Positions 28,613 through 38,400 are shown, counted from the first letter of the stretch. The stretch: DNA of 64,000 nucleotides from Cellvibrio sp. PSBB006 (GCF_002162135.1 NZ_CP021382.1:806001-870000), one strand, 5' to 3'. Program-made: numbers and translations. Notes: generated by a model not told the origin, from the letters alone.

Positions 28613-30115
28613 ATGTCTTTGCTCGCCTCTTTTGCCATCGGCAAGCACTATCGATTTTTGTCCGCTTGTGTACTTGTCTGCGCCGCATTGAGTGGTTGCG
28701 GCGGGTCGTCATCCGGTGGTGATTCAACAGCTTCCAGCGTATCTTCTGCGGTATCGTCTTCATCTGTTGTTGCATCATCACTTGCGTCGTCATCAACATC
28801 CGTTGTGGCAAGTTCGAGTGTGCCAGCCGTTTCATCGGTATCGTCGAGTAATGCATCGGCTGCGGTTTCCAGTGCGGTTTCTTCGTCCTCACTTTCCGCT
28901 TCTCTGTCGAGTGAATCCTCTTCATCAACATCATCGTCATCTGCCAATCTGGTAAGTCAAAAACGCGGGCTGGCTTATGGTTATCATTCGTTAAACGACT
29001 TGGCGATGATGCAAGGTAAAGTCAGTTGGTGGTACAACTGGGCCGTTACGCCGGAATCGGCGGTGAGGGATTATTACGAAGATTATGACGTTGATTTTGT
29101 ACCCATGGCCTGGAACGGTACGTTTAATGAAACCGCGTTGCGTGAATTTCTTGATGAACATCCCAGCGCAAAATACCTGCTCGGGTTTAATGAACCCAAT
29201 TTTGCTGAACAAGCCAACCTTACACCGCAGCAAGCGGCGGATTTGTGGCCGCAACTGGAAGCCATTGCCGATGATTACAATTTGAAATTAGTCGCGCCAG
29301 CCGTGAATTACAGCCCCGGTAATGTCGACATCCCGGGCACCGATGATGACTGGAGCCCCTGGGAATATCTGGATGCATTTTTTGAAGCCTGTGAAGGTTG
29401 CCGCGTGGATTACATCGCCGTGCATTGCTACATGAAATATGCCGGCGCGTTTGAATGGTTTATCGGTGAGTTCGAACGTTACGATCGCCCCGTTTGGGTA
29501 ACGGAATGGGCTTCCTGGGATGAGGGTGGCCCAGCAAATGTCGGCGAACAGATGGATTACCTGGCAAGCACCGTGCGTTGGATGGAAGCCAATCCCAATG
29601 TGTATCGCTACTCCTGGTTTATTGGTCGCACCGACGGCGGCCCATCGGCATTTCCCTATATTGATATTCTTGCAGGTGATGGACAGCTGAGTCCTTTGGG
29701 CGGCTTGTATACGGCAATTCCTGCGGAAGATTATCGCCACACCCTGCCCGGCCGCATTGAAGCAGAAGGCGCGCACAGTCAAACCAATTTCACCCACCGC
29801 GCAACGGCGGATACATCCGGCTATGTGAATCTGGTGGCTGCCAACAATGCCACGGCAGAGTTCAAGGTGCACGTCCCGCAAGCGGGAAATTATCTATTGA
29901 ATCTGCGTGTAGCGAGTGCTGAAACCCATCCTGAGTTACGTGTGCTACTGGATGATGCACCCTTGGCGACGATCAACAATATTCAAACCGGTGGTGAACA
30001 GGTGTGGCAAACGCTGAGTGCAAACATCACCTTAAGCGCCGGTAATCATAGTCTTCAATTGGAAATACCCACCGCGAACCTCGCGATAAATTGGCTGGAA
30101 GTTTCGCCGTTGTAA
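28613..30115 (+). CDS. Lipoprotein glycoside hydrolase, GH128-like with C-terminal CBM6-like module
   Basis: A 500-aa protein with an N-terminal hydrophobic segment and lipobox ALSGC (Cys29), then a serine/alanine-rich linker to about residue 115. Next is a (beta/alpha)8-type catalytic domain (about 118-380) of the Glyco_hydro_cc/GH128 type. GFNEPN puts the probable acid/base at Glu194, and VTEWAS puts the probable nucleophile at Glu298. The C-terminal 120 residues start with GRIEAEGAH and end INWLEV, typical of a CBM6/35 beta-sandwich. Known GH128 enzymes cut beta-1,3-glucans, so a cell-surface beta-glucanase is likely. An AAGG precedes the ATG. A PAS-AraC regulator gene follows 69 bp downstream on the same strand. 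Plus- and minus-strand frames in the serine linker are low-complexity artefacts. Confidence 0.87.
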   Translation: MSLLASFAIGKHYRFLSACVLVCAALSGCGGSSSGGDSTASSVSSAVSSSSVVASSLASSSTSVVASSSVPAVSSVSSSNASAAVSSAVSSSSLSASLSSESSSSTSSSSANLVSQKRGLAYGYHSLNDLAMMQGKVSWWYNWAVTPESAVRDYYEDYDVDFVPMAWNGTFNETALREFLDEHPSAKYLLGFNEPNFAEQANLTPQQAADLWPQLEAIADDYNLKLVAPAVNYSPGNVDIPGTDDDWSPWEYLDAFFEACEGCRVDYIAVHCYMKYAGAFEWFIGEFERYDRPVWVTEWASWDEGGPANVGEQMDYLASTVRWMEANPNVYRYSWFIGRTDGGPSAFPYIDILAGDGQLSPLGGLYTAIPAEDYRHTLPGRIEAEGAHSQTNFTHRATADTSGYVNLVAANNATAEFKVHVPQAGNYLLNLRVASAETHPELRVLLDDAPLATINNIQTGGEQVWQTLSANITLSAGNHSLQLEIPTANLAINWLEVSPL

Positions 30116-30122
30116 GGAAGCG

Positions 30123-30152
30123 GTGAGATCTGACTTCTGCGTCAGATCTCGC
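30123..30152. terminator. Hairpin between the glucanase and AraC-type regulator genes
   Basis: Ten-base perfect arms (30125-30134 and 30141-30150) extend to twelve pairs with one G-U, around a six-base loop, starting seven bases after the glucanase stop codon. No T-run follows, so it is either a poor intrinsic terminator or an mRNA 3'-stabilising stem that lowers regulator expression relative to the enzyme. Confidence 0.5.
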
Positions 30153-30184
30153 TCACTGTTGATTCATTAAAGGGATGACAATAG

Positions 30185-30931
30185 ATGATACGTGCCGCTT
30201 GCCTGGACGATGCCACCCACTTTTACGATACACAGCGCGTCAATCGCCCGTCTGAGTTGGTGAATACCTTCACCGACAGTTTCTACTTTGCCAAGGATTT
30301 ACTTGGACGTTTTGTTTACGCCAACCAGTTATTGTTTGATTATTTTGATTTAGCCGACCCTGAAGATGCTATCGGTAAAACCGACGCGGATTTTTTTCGC
30401 GGAGAAATTACCGAGCAAATTCGGCGCGACGACCTCAGTGTCATGAGCGGTCGCGCGATGGTGAACAAACTGGAATTGATAGAAGACGGGCGCGGCGAAG
30501 TACTCTGGCTTATCACATCCAAGATTGCGCTAAAAAATCGCGATGGCCTGATCGTTGGCGTAGAAGGCGTCAGCCGCTCAGCACGTCATACTGAAATGAA
30601 TATGAAGCCCTATAACGTTTTCTACGACTGTATTAATTACATGCAGAAAAATTTCAGGCAAGGCATTTATATTGAAACATTGGCGAGTATGGCGTGCATG
30701 TCGGTGAGTACCTTTGAGCGAAAATTCAAAAAACAATTTGGCTACTCTCCCAAGCAACACATCAAACGTTTACGCATACAGGAATCCTGCCGTTTATTGC
30801 GCGCCGGTCTGACCATTCAACAGGCCGCCATGGAAAGCGGTTTCTGTGATCAAAGTTACTTTACCCGTGAATTTCGCGCCATCATGGGCAAAACGCCCAA
30901 AAAATTCCAACGCGACATCACCCTCCCCTAA
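30185..30931 (+). CDS. PAS-domain AraC-family transcriptional regulator
   Basis: A 248-aa protein. The N-terminal half reads as a PAS sensor (FYFAKDLLGRFVYANQLLFD, AIGKTDADFF, WLITSKIALKNRDGLIVGVEG). The C-terminal 100 residues are an AraC/XylS DNA-binding domain with two helix-turn-helices (IETLASMACMSVSTFERKFK and IQQAAMESGFCDQSYFTREF, ending GKTPKKFQR). The start has an AAAGGGA upstream. It lies downstream of the GH128-like gene and may control it or the TonB receptor beyond the IS. The ligand or cofactor of the PAS domain cannot be told. The IS110-family transposase gene converges on it with only 65 bp between stops, which suggests insertion just behind the regulator. Confidence 0.93.
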   Translation: MIRAACLDDATHFYDTQRVNRPSELVNTFTDSFYFAKDLLGRFVYANQLLFDYFDLADPEDAIGKTDADFFRGEITEQIRRDDLSVMSGRAMVNKLELIEDGRGEVLWLITSKIALKNRDGLIVGVEGVSRSARHTEMNMKPYNVFYDCINYMQKNFRQGIYIETLASMACMSVSTFERKFKKQFGYSPKQHIKRLRIQESCRLLRAGLTIQQAAMESGFCDQSYFTREFRAIMGKTPKKFQRDITLP

Positions 30932-30980
30932 CCAACACTCACAACCAAACCCACACCCGTAGATACCATCTCTCCGATAC

Positions 30981-31013
30981 CACCACAAGCAACCCATCAG
31001 GCCGCTTGTGGTG
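30981..31013. repeat. Inverted repeat spanning the IS110 transposase stop codon
   Basis: Perfect 10-base arms at 30981-30990 and 31004-31013 enclose 13 bases that contain the transposase TGA. It may be a transcription-stop structure or part of the IS end. Perfect pairing argues against chance; the role is inferred. Confidence 0.6.
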
Positions 31014-31977
31014 AGTATGCTGTTTGATGCTTGAGCACACCGAAACACAGGTGCACCAACTTACGCATCGCCGCCCCCAGCGCCTGCATCCTTGTTTTGC
31101 CGTTGCGGATCAGGCGGTCCTGTTGCGCTTTGATCGTGGGGTTATATTGACCCGCTACAATGGCCGCCATATACAATTTCGCCCGCACCTTCGGCGAGCC
31201 TTTCTTGCTCAGAAAGCTGCGCCCACGCAAGATGCCCGATTCACGCAGAGCGGGAATAACCCCGACAAACGCCGCGCATTCACTCGCCGCCTTGAAGTCC
31301 CGGCTGCGGATGACCGACAGCATCAGACGCGATACCACCCGGCCTACACCGGGAATACTTTTTAGTAACGCCACGTCATTTTTCAAATCCGGGTGACGGT
31401 CAATGTGGTCGTCTATCTCCTGATCCACCCGATCCCGCTCCCGTTGTAATTCCACAATCATCTTGCCCAATGATTCCAGAACAATCGTTGAGGCCTGGCT
31501 GATCTGCGCCTTTTCCTGACGATTTAATTCCCGCTGCAAATCCGTCTCCAGCGCCTCTAACCGGGCCAGCAGGGCCTTTAATTCCCGAATACTTTGCGGT
31601 TCCGGCTGCCATAAACCCGGACAAGCTCGCACACCGTATAACGCCAGAACGACACTGTCTTTCTTGTCCGTCTTGTGAACACTGCCCAGGCTCCGGGCAA
31701 AGTCGCGCACATAGGCCGGATTCACCACACTCACCTTCAACCCTTGCTCAAATAGCCAATAGGCCAGCGCTTCGTGATAAACCCCGGTGGCTTCCATCAC
31801 CACCTGGATATCTTCCCGTGGTTGGGCAATATGTTTATCAAGCCAGGCGACCAGGGCCATATGGCCAGCCCGATCATTGGGGAAGACTTTCGATTTAACC
31901 TTGCCGCTCTCACGGTCTTTGAGCCACAACACATCCATCTTAGCTTTACTGACATCAATACCAACGATACTCGTCAT
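30997..31977 (-). CDS. IS110-family transposase (DEDD recombinase)
   Basis: A 326-aa intact protein. The N-terminal RuvC-like DEDD domain shows VGIDVSKAKMDV (first Asp), VVMEATGVYHEALAYWL (Glu), and KTDKKDSVVLALY (Asp pair). A coiled middle segment leads to the C-terminal Transposase_20 domain with LKSIPGVGRVVSRLML, FVGVIPALRESG and RGRSFLSKKGSPKVRAKLYM, which carries the conserved serine used by IS110-type enzymes. The usual length is 300-400 aa. There are no frameshifts, so it may be active. It lies between the PAS-AraC gene and a TonB receptor gene, transcribed toward the former. Confidence 0.96.
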   Translation of the reverse strand: MTSIVGIDVSKAKMDVLWLKDRESGKVKSKVFPNDRAGHMALVAWLDKHIAQPREDIQVVMEATGVYHEALAYWLFEQGLKVSVVNPAYVRDFARSLGSVHKTDKKDSVVLALYGVRACPGLWQPEPQSIRELKALLARLEALETDLQRELNRQEKAQISQASTIVLESLGKMIVELQRERDRVDQEIDDHIDRHPDLKNDVALLKSIPGVGRVVSRLMLSVIRSRDFKAASECAAFVGVIPALRESGILRGRSFLSKKGSPKVRAKLYMAAIVAGQYNPTIKAQQDRLIRNGKTRMQALGAAMRKLVHLCFGVLKHQTAYSPQAA

Positions 31978-32160
31978 CTCTGAAATTACCCTTGTCTATG
32001 CAGCGTCACTGATACATCAGGCGCTCGGATACCATTCAATTTTTCATCGAAGAACAAGCCGGGGATGCTATCTACAGCACAGGGTGTTTCCCTCAGGTCG
32101 AATACGCATTCACCCGGCTCGGGTGTTGAAGTTGGTAGCTAATCAACTTCTTCAGAGAGA
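31978..32160 (-). ncRNA. Candidate IS110 bridge-RNA region (non-coding left end)
   Basis: About 180 bases upstream of the transposase contain no gene but do have hairpin potential. CACCCG/CGGGTG pair at 32111-32125 with a three-base loop, and 7-base arms GAAGTTG/CAACTTC pair at 32128-32150 with a nine-base loop. Bridge RNAs of the IS110 group are encoded in the non-coding end 5' of the transposase, and here that is the only side with room. Target- and donor-binding loops were not resolved. This is inference from family biology and stem potential. Confidence 0.4.
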
Positions 32161-32166
32161 TACAAG

Positions 32167-32192
32167 GTCGGATTAGCGCAGCGTAATCCGAC
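32167..32192. repeat. REP-like palindrome, copy 1
   Basis: A 26-base imperfect palindrome with perfect 9-base arms (GTCGGATTA ... TAATCCGAC) and an 8-base centre. The exact reverse complement recurs at 34806-34831, so two copies in opposite orientation bracket the TonB receptor gene. Short palindromes of this kind are dispersed REP-type repeats in many proteobacteria and often lie in intergenic regions. Confidence 0.8.
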
Positions 32193-32236
32193 AAATGTTT
32201 TCACGCCCAATTGCCGAAAATCCACCAAAAATTAGC

Positions 32237-32248
32237 GCAAACGTTACA
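32237..32248. promoter_or_regulatory. Weak LacI-family-like operator upstream of TonB receptor
   Basis: GCAAACGTTACA matches 9 of 12 positions of the generic LacI-family palindrome (GCAAAC/GTTTGC) and lies about 70 bases before the receptor start. One half-site is degraded and no LacI-type gene is in the window, so this is a low-confidence suggestion. Confidence 0.18.
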
Positions 32249-32319
32249 AACTGCATTACACACTCAGGTGTAGTCTGGCTTTCCATTCAAGATAACAATA
32301 AACCTCTAAAGGGAAGACC

Positions 32320-34788
32320 ATGCTACGTCAAAAAAAACTTTCAATAGTGCTTTCACAACTCATCGCCGCTGCCAGTATTGGCGGTTTAATCCACGCAGCC
32401 AATGCCCAACCGGGTAAATATGCACTGGAAGAAGTGTTGGTCACGGCGCGTAAAAAAACCGAAAACCTGCAAACCGTACCGGACACGGTGGCCGTGCTTT
32501 CCGGCGAAACCGTTGAGCGCGCCAACATCAGTGCAGCGCGCGATATCACGATGCGTATGCCCAACGTGTCTATTGTGGAATCACTTAGTCCTACGTCCAC
32601 GTTTATTATCGTGCGCGGGATTTCTTCAGTGCGCAATTCGGAGCCTGCCGTGGCGGTCGTTGTTGATGGCGTTCAGGTCGGCAGTGCCTCTGAAGTGTCG
32701 CAGTCTTATTACGATGTGGAGCAAATAGAATTATTAAAAGGCCCGCAAGGTGCACTCTATGGGCGAAATGCACTGGGCGGCGCGCTGATTATTACGTCCA
32801 AAAAACCGGGCGATGATTTTACCGGCAAGGTGAATATCGGCACCGGCAGTGGCGGTTTGAAAGAGGTCTCTGCATCCTTCTCCGGGCCACTGGCAGATGA
32901 CTTATTCTTTCGTGTGGCCGGCAACCAACGCACTTTTGATGGCACCATCGAAAACGAATACCTTGAGCGTGTGCTTGAACGCAACAGCCGTGGTGTAAGT
33001 GGTGATGCGCCATCAGATTCCTATATGGATTTTGAAGATAACGAAGATTTCCGCGTGCAATTATTGTGGGATCCCTCGGAATTTACCTCCTTGGATTATC
33101 GTTATTCAGAAAATAATCTTGAATCCGGGGCTATGTGGTACCGCAATATTTATCGCCTGGAAAGTAATCCTGAAGAAACCTATGAGTTTCCGATCAATTC
33201 CAACGGCAACCCCGTTGCGATTCGCGGTATCGATAGCCACACCGTGATTTTCAAACACGCATTCGATAACACGGAGTTTTCCTGGATCACCAACCACACC
33301 GACACCAACGAACGTTACGGTGTTGCCGGTGAAGTGCGCGGCAATGATCGCACCGGGAATGTCTTGTTTTTCACCCAACCCTTTGTCGAAGAATTTATTG
33401 CGCAATTGGATGATCCCGTGGATCAGGCATTTTTTAGTGCGCAGATGGCCGACCAGCTCGCGGGCAATTTTGTCGGCAGCGATCAATATTACGATGTGGA
33501 AACCCTGTCATCCGAAGCGCGTTTTTCAGGCGAACGTGATCGTTTGAGTTACGTCGCCGGTGCTTATGTCTTGTTGACGGATCGCGCTGACACGATTCGC
33601 GCAACCTGGGAAACACCTAATGGTGCGCCGTTTAATTGCACACCCGCCTACGCCGGCGGCCCGAGTGTTACGGACTTCACGTGCAACGGATTAATCAACG
33701 CGACCCAGAATGAACAGGACAATACCGCCTGGGCATTATTCGCCAGCACCGATTATCAATTGTCCGATGTGTTCACGCTGACCTTGGCAGCGCGTTACGA
33801 CGAAGACCGGCGCGAAGTCACGCGCATTGATGGCCCCACTGTTGATACCAACGGCGCGGGTGTCGGCGCCTGCGATTCAGATGCCGATCCGGAAAATTGT
33901 GCGCCTGCCGGTTTAAAACTTGAAGAAACGTTTGATGCGTTTCAACCCAAAGCGTCCCTGGTTTATACACCGAATGAAGACTGGAGTTTATATACCACTT
34001 ATGCACGCGGTTTCCGCAGCGGCGGTTTCAATGCCTCCGGCGCACTGCTGACTGACACTTACGACAAAGAAACGCTCGACAGCTTTGAATTCGGTTTCAA
34101 AACCACACTGCTGGATGGTCGCCTCCGCGCAAGCTCAGCGATTTTTTATCAGGATTACCAAAACGCGCAGCAATTTGAGTTCGATGGCAACACCTTTGTG
34201 CAAAGTCTTTACAACATTCCGGAAAGTACGATTTACGGCATCGAAGGCACCATTGATCTTGCGGTGACTGAGACATTGACTGCCGGTGCCGGTTTCGGCT
34301 GGATGGATTCTGAAATCGTTGAATTTGATGATGAAATCTTTAATCGAATGGAATCCGAATTATTGGCACGTACCGCCAACAGCGTAAAGTTACCCGCCGG
34401 TACGCGCGAAGCCTTTGATCACCAGTTTGAAGGCGAACACTTGCCCAACTTTGCACATCAGACTGCCAATCTGTTTTTACTACATGAATTACCCTTTGGT
34501 CGCGATAAAACCCTGATCACTCGCGTGGATTACAACTATTCCGGTGATCGTTACTGGTGGCTGGATGGTCAGGATGTGCAGGAGTCCGTCAACCTGGTGG
34601 ATTCGAGCATAGCGCTGCAATTGGCGGATAACCTTGAATTCCAGTTGTGGTGCAAGAATTGTTTTGATACGGAATATGACTCTGAATACGCACCGACGGA
34701 AAAAGAGTTGTTTGGTGGCGCGGCAAAAGACGTGGCCTATCGTGCGCGGGGGATTACCTGGGGGGTTAAGGCGAAGTATGATTTTTAG
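32320..34788 (+). CDS. TonB-dependent outer-membrane receptor
   Basis: An 822-aa protein with a cleavable signal peptide (to about AANAQP). Next comes a short TonB-box-like segment (EEVLVTARKK), a plug domain (about 45-165; QLLKGPQGALYGRNALGG-type signature seen as ELLKGPQGALYGRNALGG), and a 22-strand barrel rich in alternating aromatic residues that ends in Phe (GVKAKYDF). The family imports large or scarce ligands across the outer membrane using TonB energy. The neighbouring beta-glucanase suggests an oligosaccharide ligand, but many such receptors take siderophores, so the substrate is open. The start has AAGGGA seven bases upstream. Oppositely oriented REP-like repeats lie on both sides. 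Confidence 0.93.
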   Translation: MLRQKKLSIVLSQLIAAASIGGLIHAANAQPGKYALEEVLVTARKKTENLQTVPDTVAVLSGETVERANISAARDITMRMPNVSIVESLSPTSTFIIVRGISSVRNSEPAVAVVVDGVQVGSASEVSQSYYDVEQIELLKGPQGALYGRNALGGALIITSKKPGDDFTGKVNIGTGSGGLKEVSASFSGPLADDLFFRVAGNQRTFDGTIENEYLERVLERNSRGVSGDAPSDSYMDFEDNEDFRVQLLWDPSEFTSLDYRYSENNLESGAMWYRNIYRLESNPEETYEFPINSNGNPVAIRGIDSHTVIFKHAFDNTEFSWITNHTDTNERYGVAGEVRGNDRTGNVLFFTQPFVEEFIAQLDDPVDQAFFSAQMADQLAGNFVGSDQYYDVETLSSEARFSGERDRLSYVAGAYVLLTDRADTIRATWETPNGAPFNCTPAYAGGPSVTDFTCNGLINATQNEQDNTAWALFASTDYQLSDVFTLTLAARYDEDRREVTRIDGPTVDTNGAGVGACDSDADPENCAPAGLKLEETFDAFQPKASLVYTPNEDWSLYTTYARGFRSGGFNASGALLTDTYDKETLDSFEFGFKTTLLDGRLRASSAIFYQDYQNAQQFEFDGNTFVQSLYNIPESTIYGIEGTIDLAVTETLTAGAGFGWMDSEIVEFDDEIFNRMESELLARTANSVKLPAGTREAFDHQFEGEHLPNFAHQTANLFLLHELPFGRDKTLITRVDYNYSGDRYWWLDGQDVQESVNLVDSSIALQLADNLEFQLWCKNCFDTEYDSEYAPTEKELFGGAAKDVAYRARGITWGVKAKYDF

Positions 34789-34805
34789 GTAATTGATTGA
34801 CCAGT

Positions 34806-34831
34806 GTCGGATTACGCTGCGCTAATCCGAC
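34806..34831. repeat. REP-like palindrome, copy 2 (inverted)
   Basis: Exact reverse complement of the 26 bases at 32167-32192, starting 18 bp after the TonB receptor stop. It is followed at once by a small CCTAC/GTAGG hairpin (34831-34846). It may act as a transcript 3' end. Identity over about 29 bases between the copies excludes chance. Confidence 0.8.
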
Positions 34832-35438
34832 CTACGGTTTTGTAGGTGTCCCACTTTTTGTTTGGTGTGGGAAACAAGGGAATAGCGCAGTATTTTTATC
34901 GCCGCTACACGCCGGTTTTCCTTGCTTCCCACTTTACTTCACTACTGCCAATTCCCACCTTTCGCTCAGCGTTAACTGTTACTGGATGATCGACTAGTAC
35001 CTCAGTTATAGTCCAGTCACCGTTGACAGTGAGTTTATTCCGCGTGCAGAAAACATAACGATAAACAGCATGTTTGCAATAACCTTCTGCGTTCTTCCGG
35101 TCACGCATCAATCGATTTTTATTTCTCTTTTCGTTACGTCGTTTCGTGCTGTTACTCGTCAAGCCAGCGCTTGCGATAAAAGGGGCTTCTGTTGCGATAA
35201 GCGGGAATGAAGTTGTGGGGATTTCGCGGTTATTGGTTGGCGATTGTGATTTCATGAGAATAAGTCAGGTTAACTTGCCCGAGAAAATAAAAACCTCCTG
35301 ACTTTCACCATATCGGTTGCTCAACTGACGTTCAAGGAGTTGTTTTTTAAAGGATCTGTGATTTACCTCACGAAAAACGGTGGCGGGATGGCTCTCATCC
35401 ATTCGTTTCACCAACAACCGTGGTGTGTACAAACTCTG
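34832..35438. other. Intergenic stretch without a supported gene
   Basis: About 600 bp between the TonB receptor and the ThuA fusion gene. Minus-strand frames exist at 34905-35255 and 35265-35540, but neither resembles a known protein. The second overlaps the signal-peptide region of the next gene. The promoter for the 5.5-kb gene must lie here, but no clear -35/-10 pair was found. Confidence 0.4.
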
Positions 35439-35468
35439 CATCCACATAATAATCATCCACATAATAAC
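35439..35468 (+). repeat. Tandem 15-bp repeat just upstream of the ThuA-fusion start
   Basis: Two adjacent 15-base units (CATCCACATAATAAT, then the same with a final C) end 14 bases before the ATG at 35483. The repeat sits in the 5' UTR or promoter, directly ahead of the GGAGA ribosome-binding site. Copy-number change here could alter expression. Confidence 0.75.
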
Positions 35469-35482
35469 AATGGAGAACATCG

Positions 35483-38400
35483 ATGAACTCTCTGAAGACG
35501 CTCTGGCGTGGGCGAAGCAATAGTATTGATCGCTATGCACGCTGGTTACTATCCGTTCTTGTTTTCAACCTGCTCGCCGCAACAACGGCATTTGCGCAAG
35601 CACCGGTAAGCACCGACTTTCAACGGCATGTTGTCGCGGAAGGTCTGGACTTGCCGATGGAATTTGAGATCTCCCAAGATGGTCGCGCGTTTGTGGTCGG
35701 AAAATGCGGCGCGTTTTACGCGTGGAATCTCGATGGCGGCGTGGCTTCACAGACCTCGACGGTGCCCAATGTCCGCTGTGAATTTGAAGATGGTTTGTTG
35801 AGCGTAGCGCTCGACCCCGACTTCACCAGCAACGGTTATATTTATTTCCAATACACCGCGCCCGGCAGTCTCACAAGGGTATCGCGCTATACGGTGAACG
35901 CGAACAACACGCTGAATTTAAATTCAGAGAGCATCCTGCTCGAATGGCAAACCGGTGATGAAGCTCACGGGCACATGGGCGGCGCATTGCAATTTGATAC
36001 TGCTGGCAACCTGATCATCACCACCGGTGATAACAAGGCCGCCGGTGGTTATTTCCAGCCGGCTGCGCAACAAACGTCCGGTAACACCAACGATCTGCGC
36101 GGCAAGGTATTGCGTATCAGACCGACCGCCGCCGGTGGCTACACGATTCCGGCAGGCAATTTATTTACCGGCGATGCAACCCATCGGCCGGAAATTTATG
36201 CCATGGGTTTTCGTAATCCCTTCCGCCTTAACATCGACCCGCTGACCGGTTATTTGTATGTCGGCGACATCGGCCCGGACGCGTCTGCGGATAGCGCCGA
36301 GGGCCCCGGCGGGCTGGATGAGATCAATGAGATTCGCGAAGCAGGCAACTTCGGCTGGCCGTATATCATCGGCTACAACCAGCCTTATGCCGGTTTCAAC
36401 CCCAACAATATTGTCAACAATTACAACCTCAACACCGGGGCCACTAACCTGCCCCCGTCCAAATCGGCGCTGTGGACCATTCGCCACCAGGCGACCATGT
36501 CTGGCCCGGTGTATCGCTTTAATGAAAGCGTCGACCACGATTTCAAATTGCCAGCGTATTACAACGGCAAGTTGATCTTCTGGGATTTCAACAGCAGCCG
36601 TTTCTTCACCATTGACCTGACCGCCAACAACAATCCGCCCATTGCTGAACCCATGCCGCTCAACACCAACGGCTTCCAGGGCGCGATTGATGCAGAACTG
36701 GACCCACGCACCCATCAGCTTTACGTGTTGCAGTGGGGTTCCGGCTGCTGTGATAAAGAGCCCTACGGTGGCGGCGCACTCTATCGCTTTGACCACATCG
36801 GCGATCGAGATAACGGCACCAATATTTCTGTGGGCAGCACCGCAAGCGCAACCTCTGCCGTCGGCGGCAACCTCGCGGCCTACGCGGTGGATGGCGACCC
36901 GGAGACCCGGTGGGAAAGTGCCGCGTCTGATCCGCAAACACTCAATATTGAACTGCAACAGGCATCCACCATCGGCAGCATTGTCATTACCTGGGAAAAT
37001 GCCTACAGCTCGCGTTACGTGATTGAAGGTTCTATGGATGGCACTAATTGGGATGTGCTGGTGAACAACACCGACGGCCACGGCGGAACCGAGTTTCACT
37101 TGATCGACTCGACCACCGAATACCGCTTCATTCGCCTGACCGGCACTGAGCGTGGCACGGGCTACGGTCATTCCATTTATGAATTCGAAATCTTCGCCGG
37201 TGGCGATGAAGAACCACCGGAAGAGCTGACCGAGTTCGCTTACCTGAATATGCCGCACACGCTGGATACGCAATTTACCGGCGTACCGCGCCTGCTGTCA
37301 CAAACCGGCGTGTTCAGCAACACCGCCAATATGACACCGAGCGAAAACCTCTTGCCGTTTGAGCCCAACGCCAAACTTTGGTCCGACCGCGCCGACAAAC
37401 TGCGCTGGATCTCCATCCCCGCTGACAAAACGATTAACTGGCACGCGCGGGATAACTGGACCTATCCGCAAGGCACTGTCGCGGTTAAACATTTCGAATT
37501 GCCTTTGAACGCTAACAACCCGGCCCAGACCAAACGCCTGGAAACCCGGCTGATTGTGGTGCAGGCCGATGGCAATATTTACGGTGTGACCTACAAATGG
37601 CGCGCGGACAACAGCGATGCTGACCTGCTGATGGCCGGTGCGACGGAGAACATCAATATCACCGCCGCAGACGGCTCCACCTGGACGCAAACCTGGGCTT
37701 ACCCGAGCCCGACGGAATGTACCGATTGCCACAATGCTGAATCCAGCAAGATTCTGGGCCTCAGCACGCGGCAGTTGAACAAGAACTTCGCCTACCCCGG
37801 TGCGGGCACGCAGAACCAGTTGGTCCATTGGAACAACCGCAACCTGTTCAGCCCCGCGTTTACCAACAGCCAGGTCTCGGGCTTCGACAAGATGGTGGAT
37901 ATCTCCGATACCAGCGCCTCACTGGAGCAACGCGTGAAGTCCTACATCGACGCTAACTGCGCCCACTGCCACGGTGTCGGTAAAGGCGGTTCGCAATGGG
38001 ATGCGCGCTACAACACGCCGCTGAACCAGATGCAAATCGTCAACGCCAACACCACCGGTATTCGTAATTACCTGAACGATTACGGTATTGATAATGCCAA
38101 GGTAGTCGCGGCCGGCGCACCGGAGGAATCTATCCTTTACATCCGCGATAAGAGCGTCGACCCGAATGACCGTATGCCACCCATTGGCCGCGCCCTAGAG
38201 CATGGCGAATACATCCAGGTATTGGAACAGTGGATCGACAGTTTGTCGGGCGATGAGCCGGAAGAACCTGTGGGCGAAGAATTGCTGTCGCTCAACAAAC
38301 CCGTGACAGTCTCCAGCTACGAAGGCGGTTTCACTGGCCAAAGTGCCGTGGACGGAAGTGCAACGACGCGCTGGGGCAGCGAGTTTGAAGATCCGCAGTG

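Larger units (their letters stand above)
30981..32160 (-). mobile_element. IS110-family insertion sequence (ends approximate)
   Basis: One transposase gene with a short right flank (65 bp to the neighbouring stop codon) and a longer structured non-coding region on its 5' side. IS110 elements lack classical terminal inverted repeats and target duplications, so the exact ends cannot be seen; the coordinates are estimates. An 8-base repeat (GATACCAT) occurs at 30962-30969 and 32028-32035, but treating it as the termini would leave too little room for the 5' non-coding part. Confidence 0.65.

Noticed and set aside
28611..28955. Acidic and histidine-rich frames in the serine linker region
   Set aside because: Low-complexity mirror images of the serine codons in the glucanase linker.
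30962..32035. GATACCAT direct repeat as the IS110 ends
   Set aside because: It would leave only about 50 bases of 5' non-coding sequence, too short for the usual IS110 non-coding end; 8 bases can recur by chance.
34905..35540. Minus-strand frames of 116 and 91 aa in the intergenic region
   Set aside because: No recognisable domain or signal, and one overlaps the secretion signal of the next real gene.
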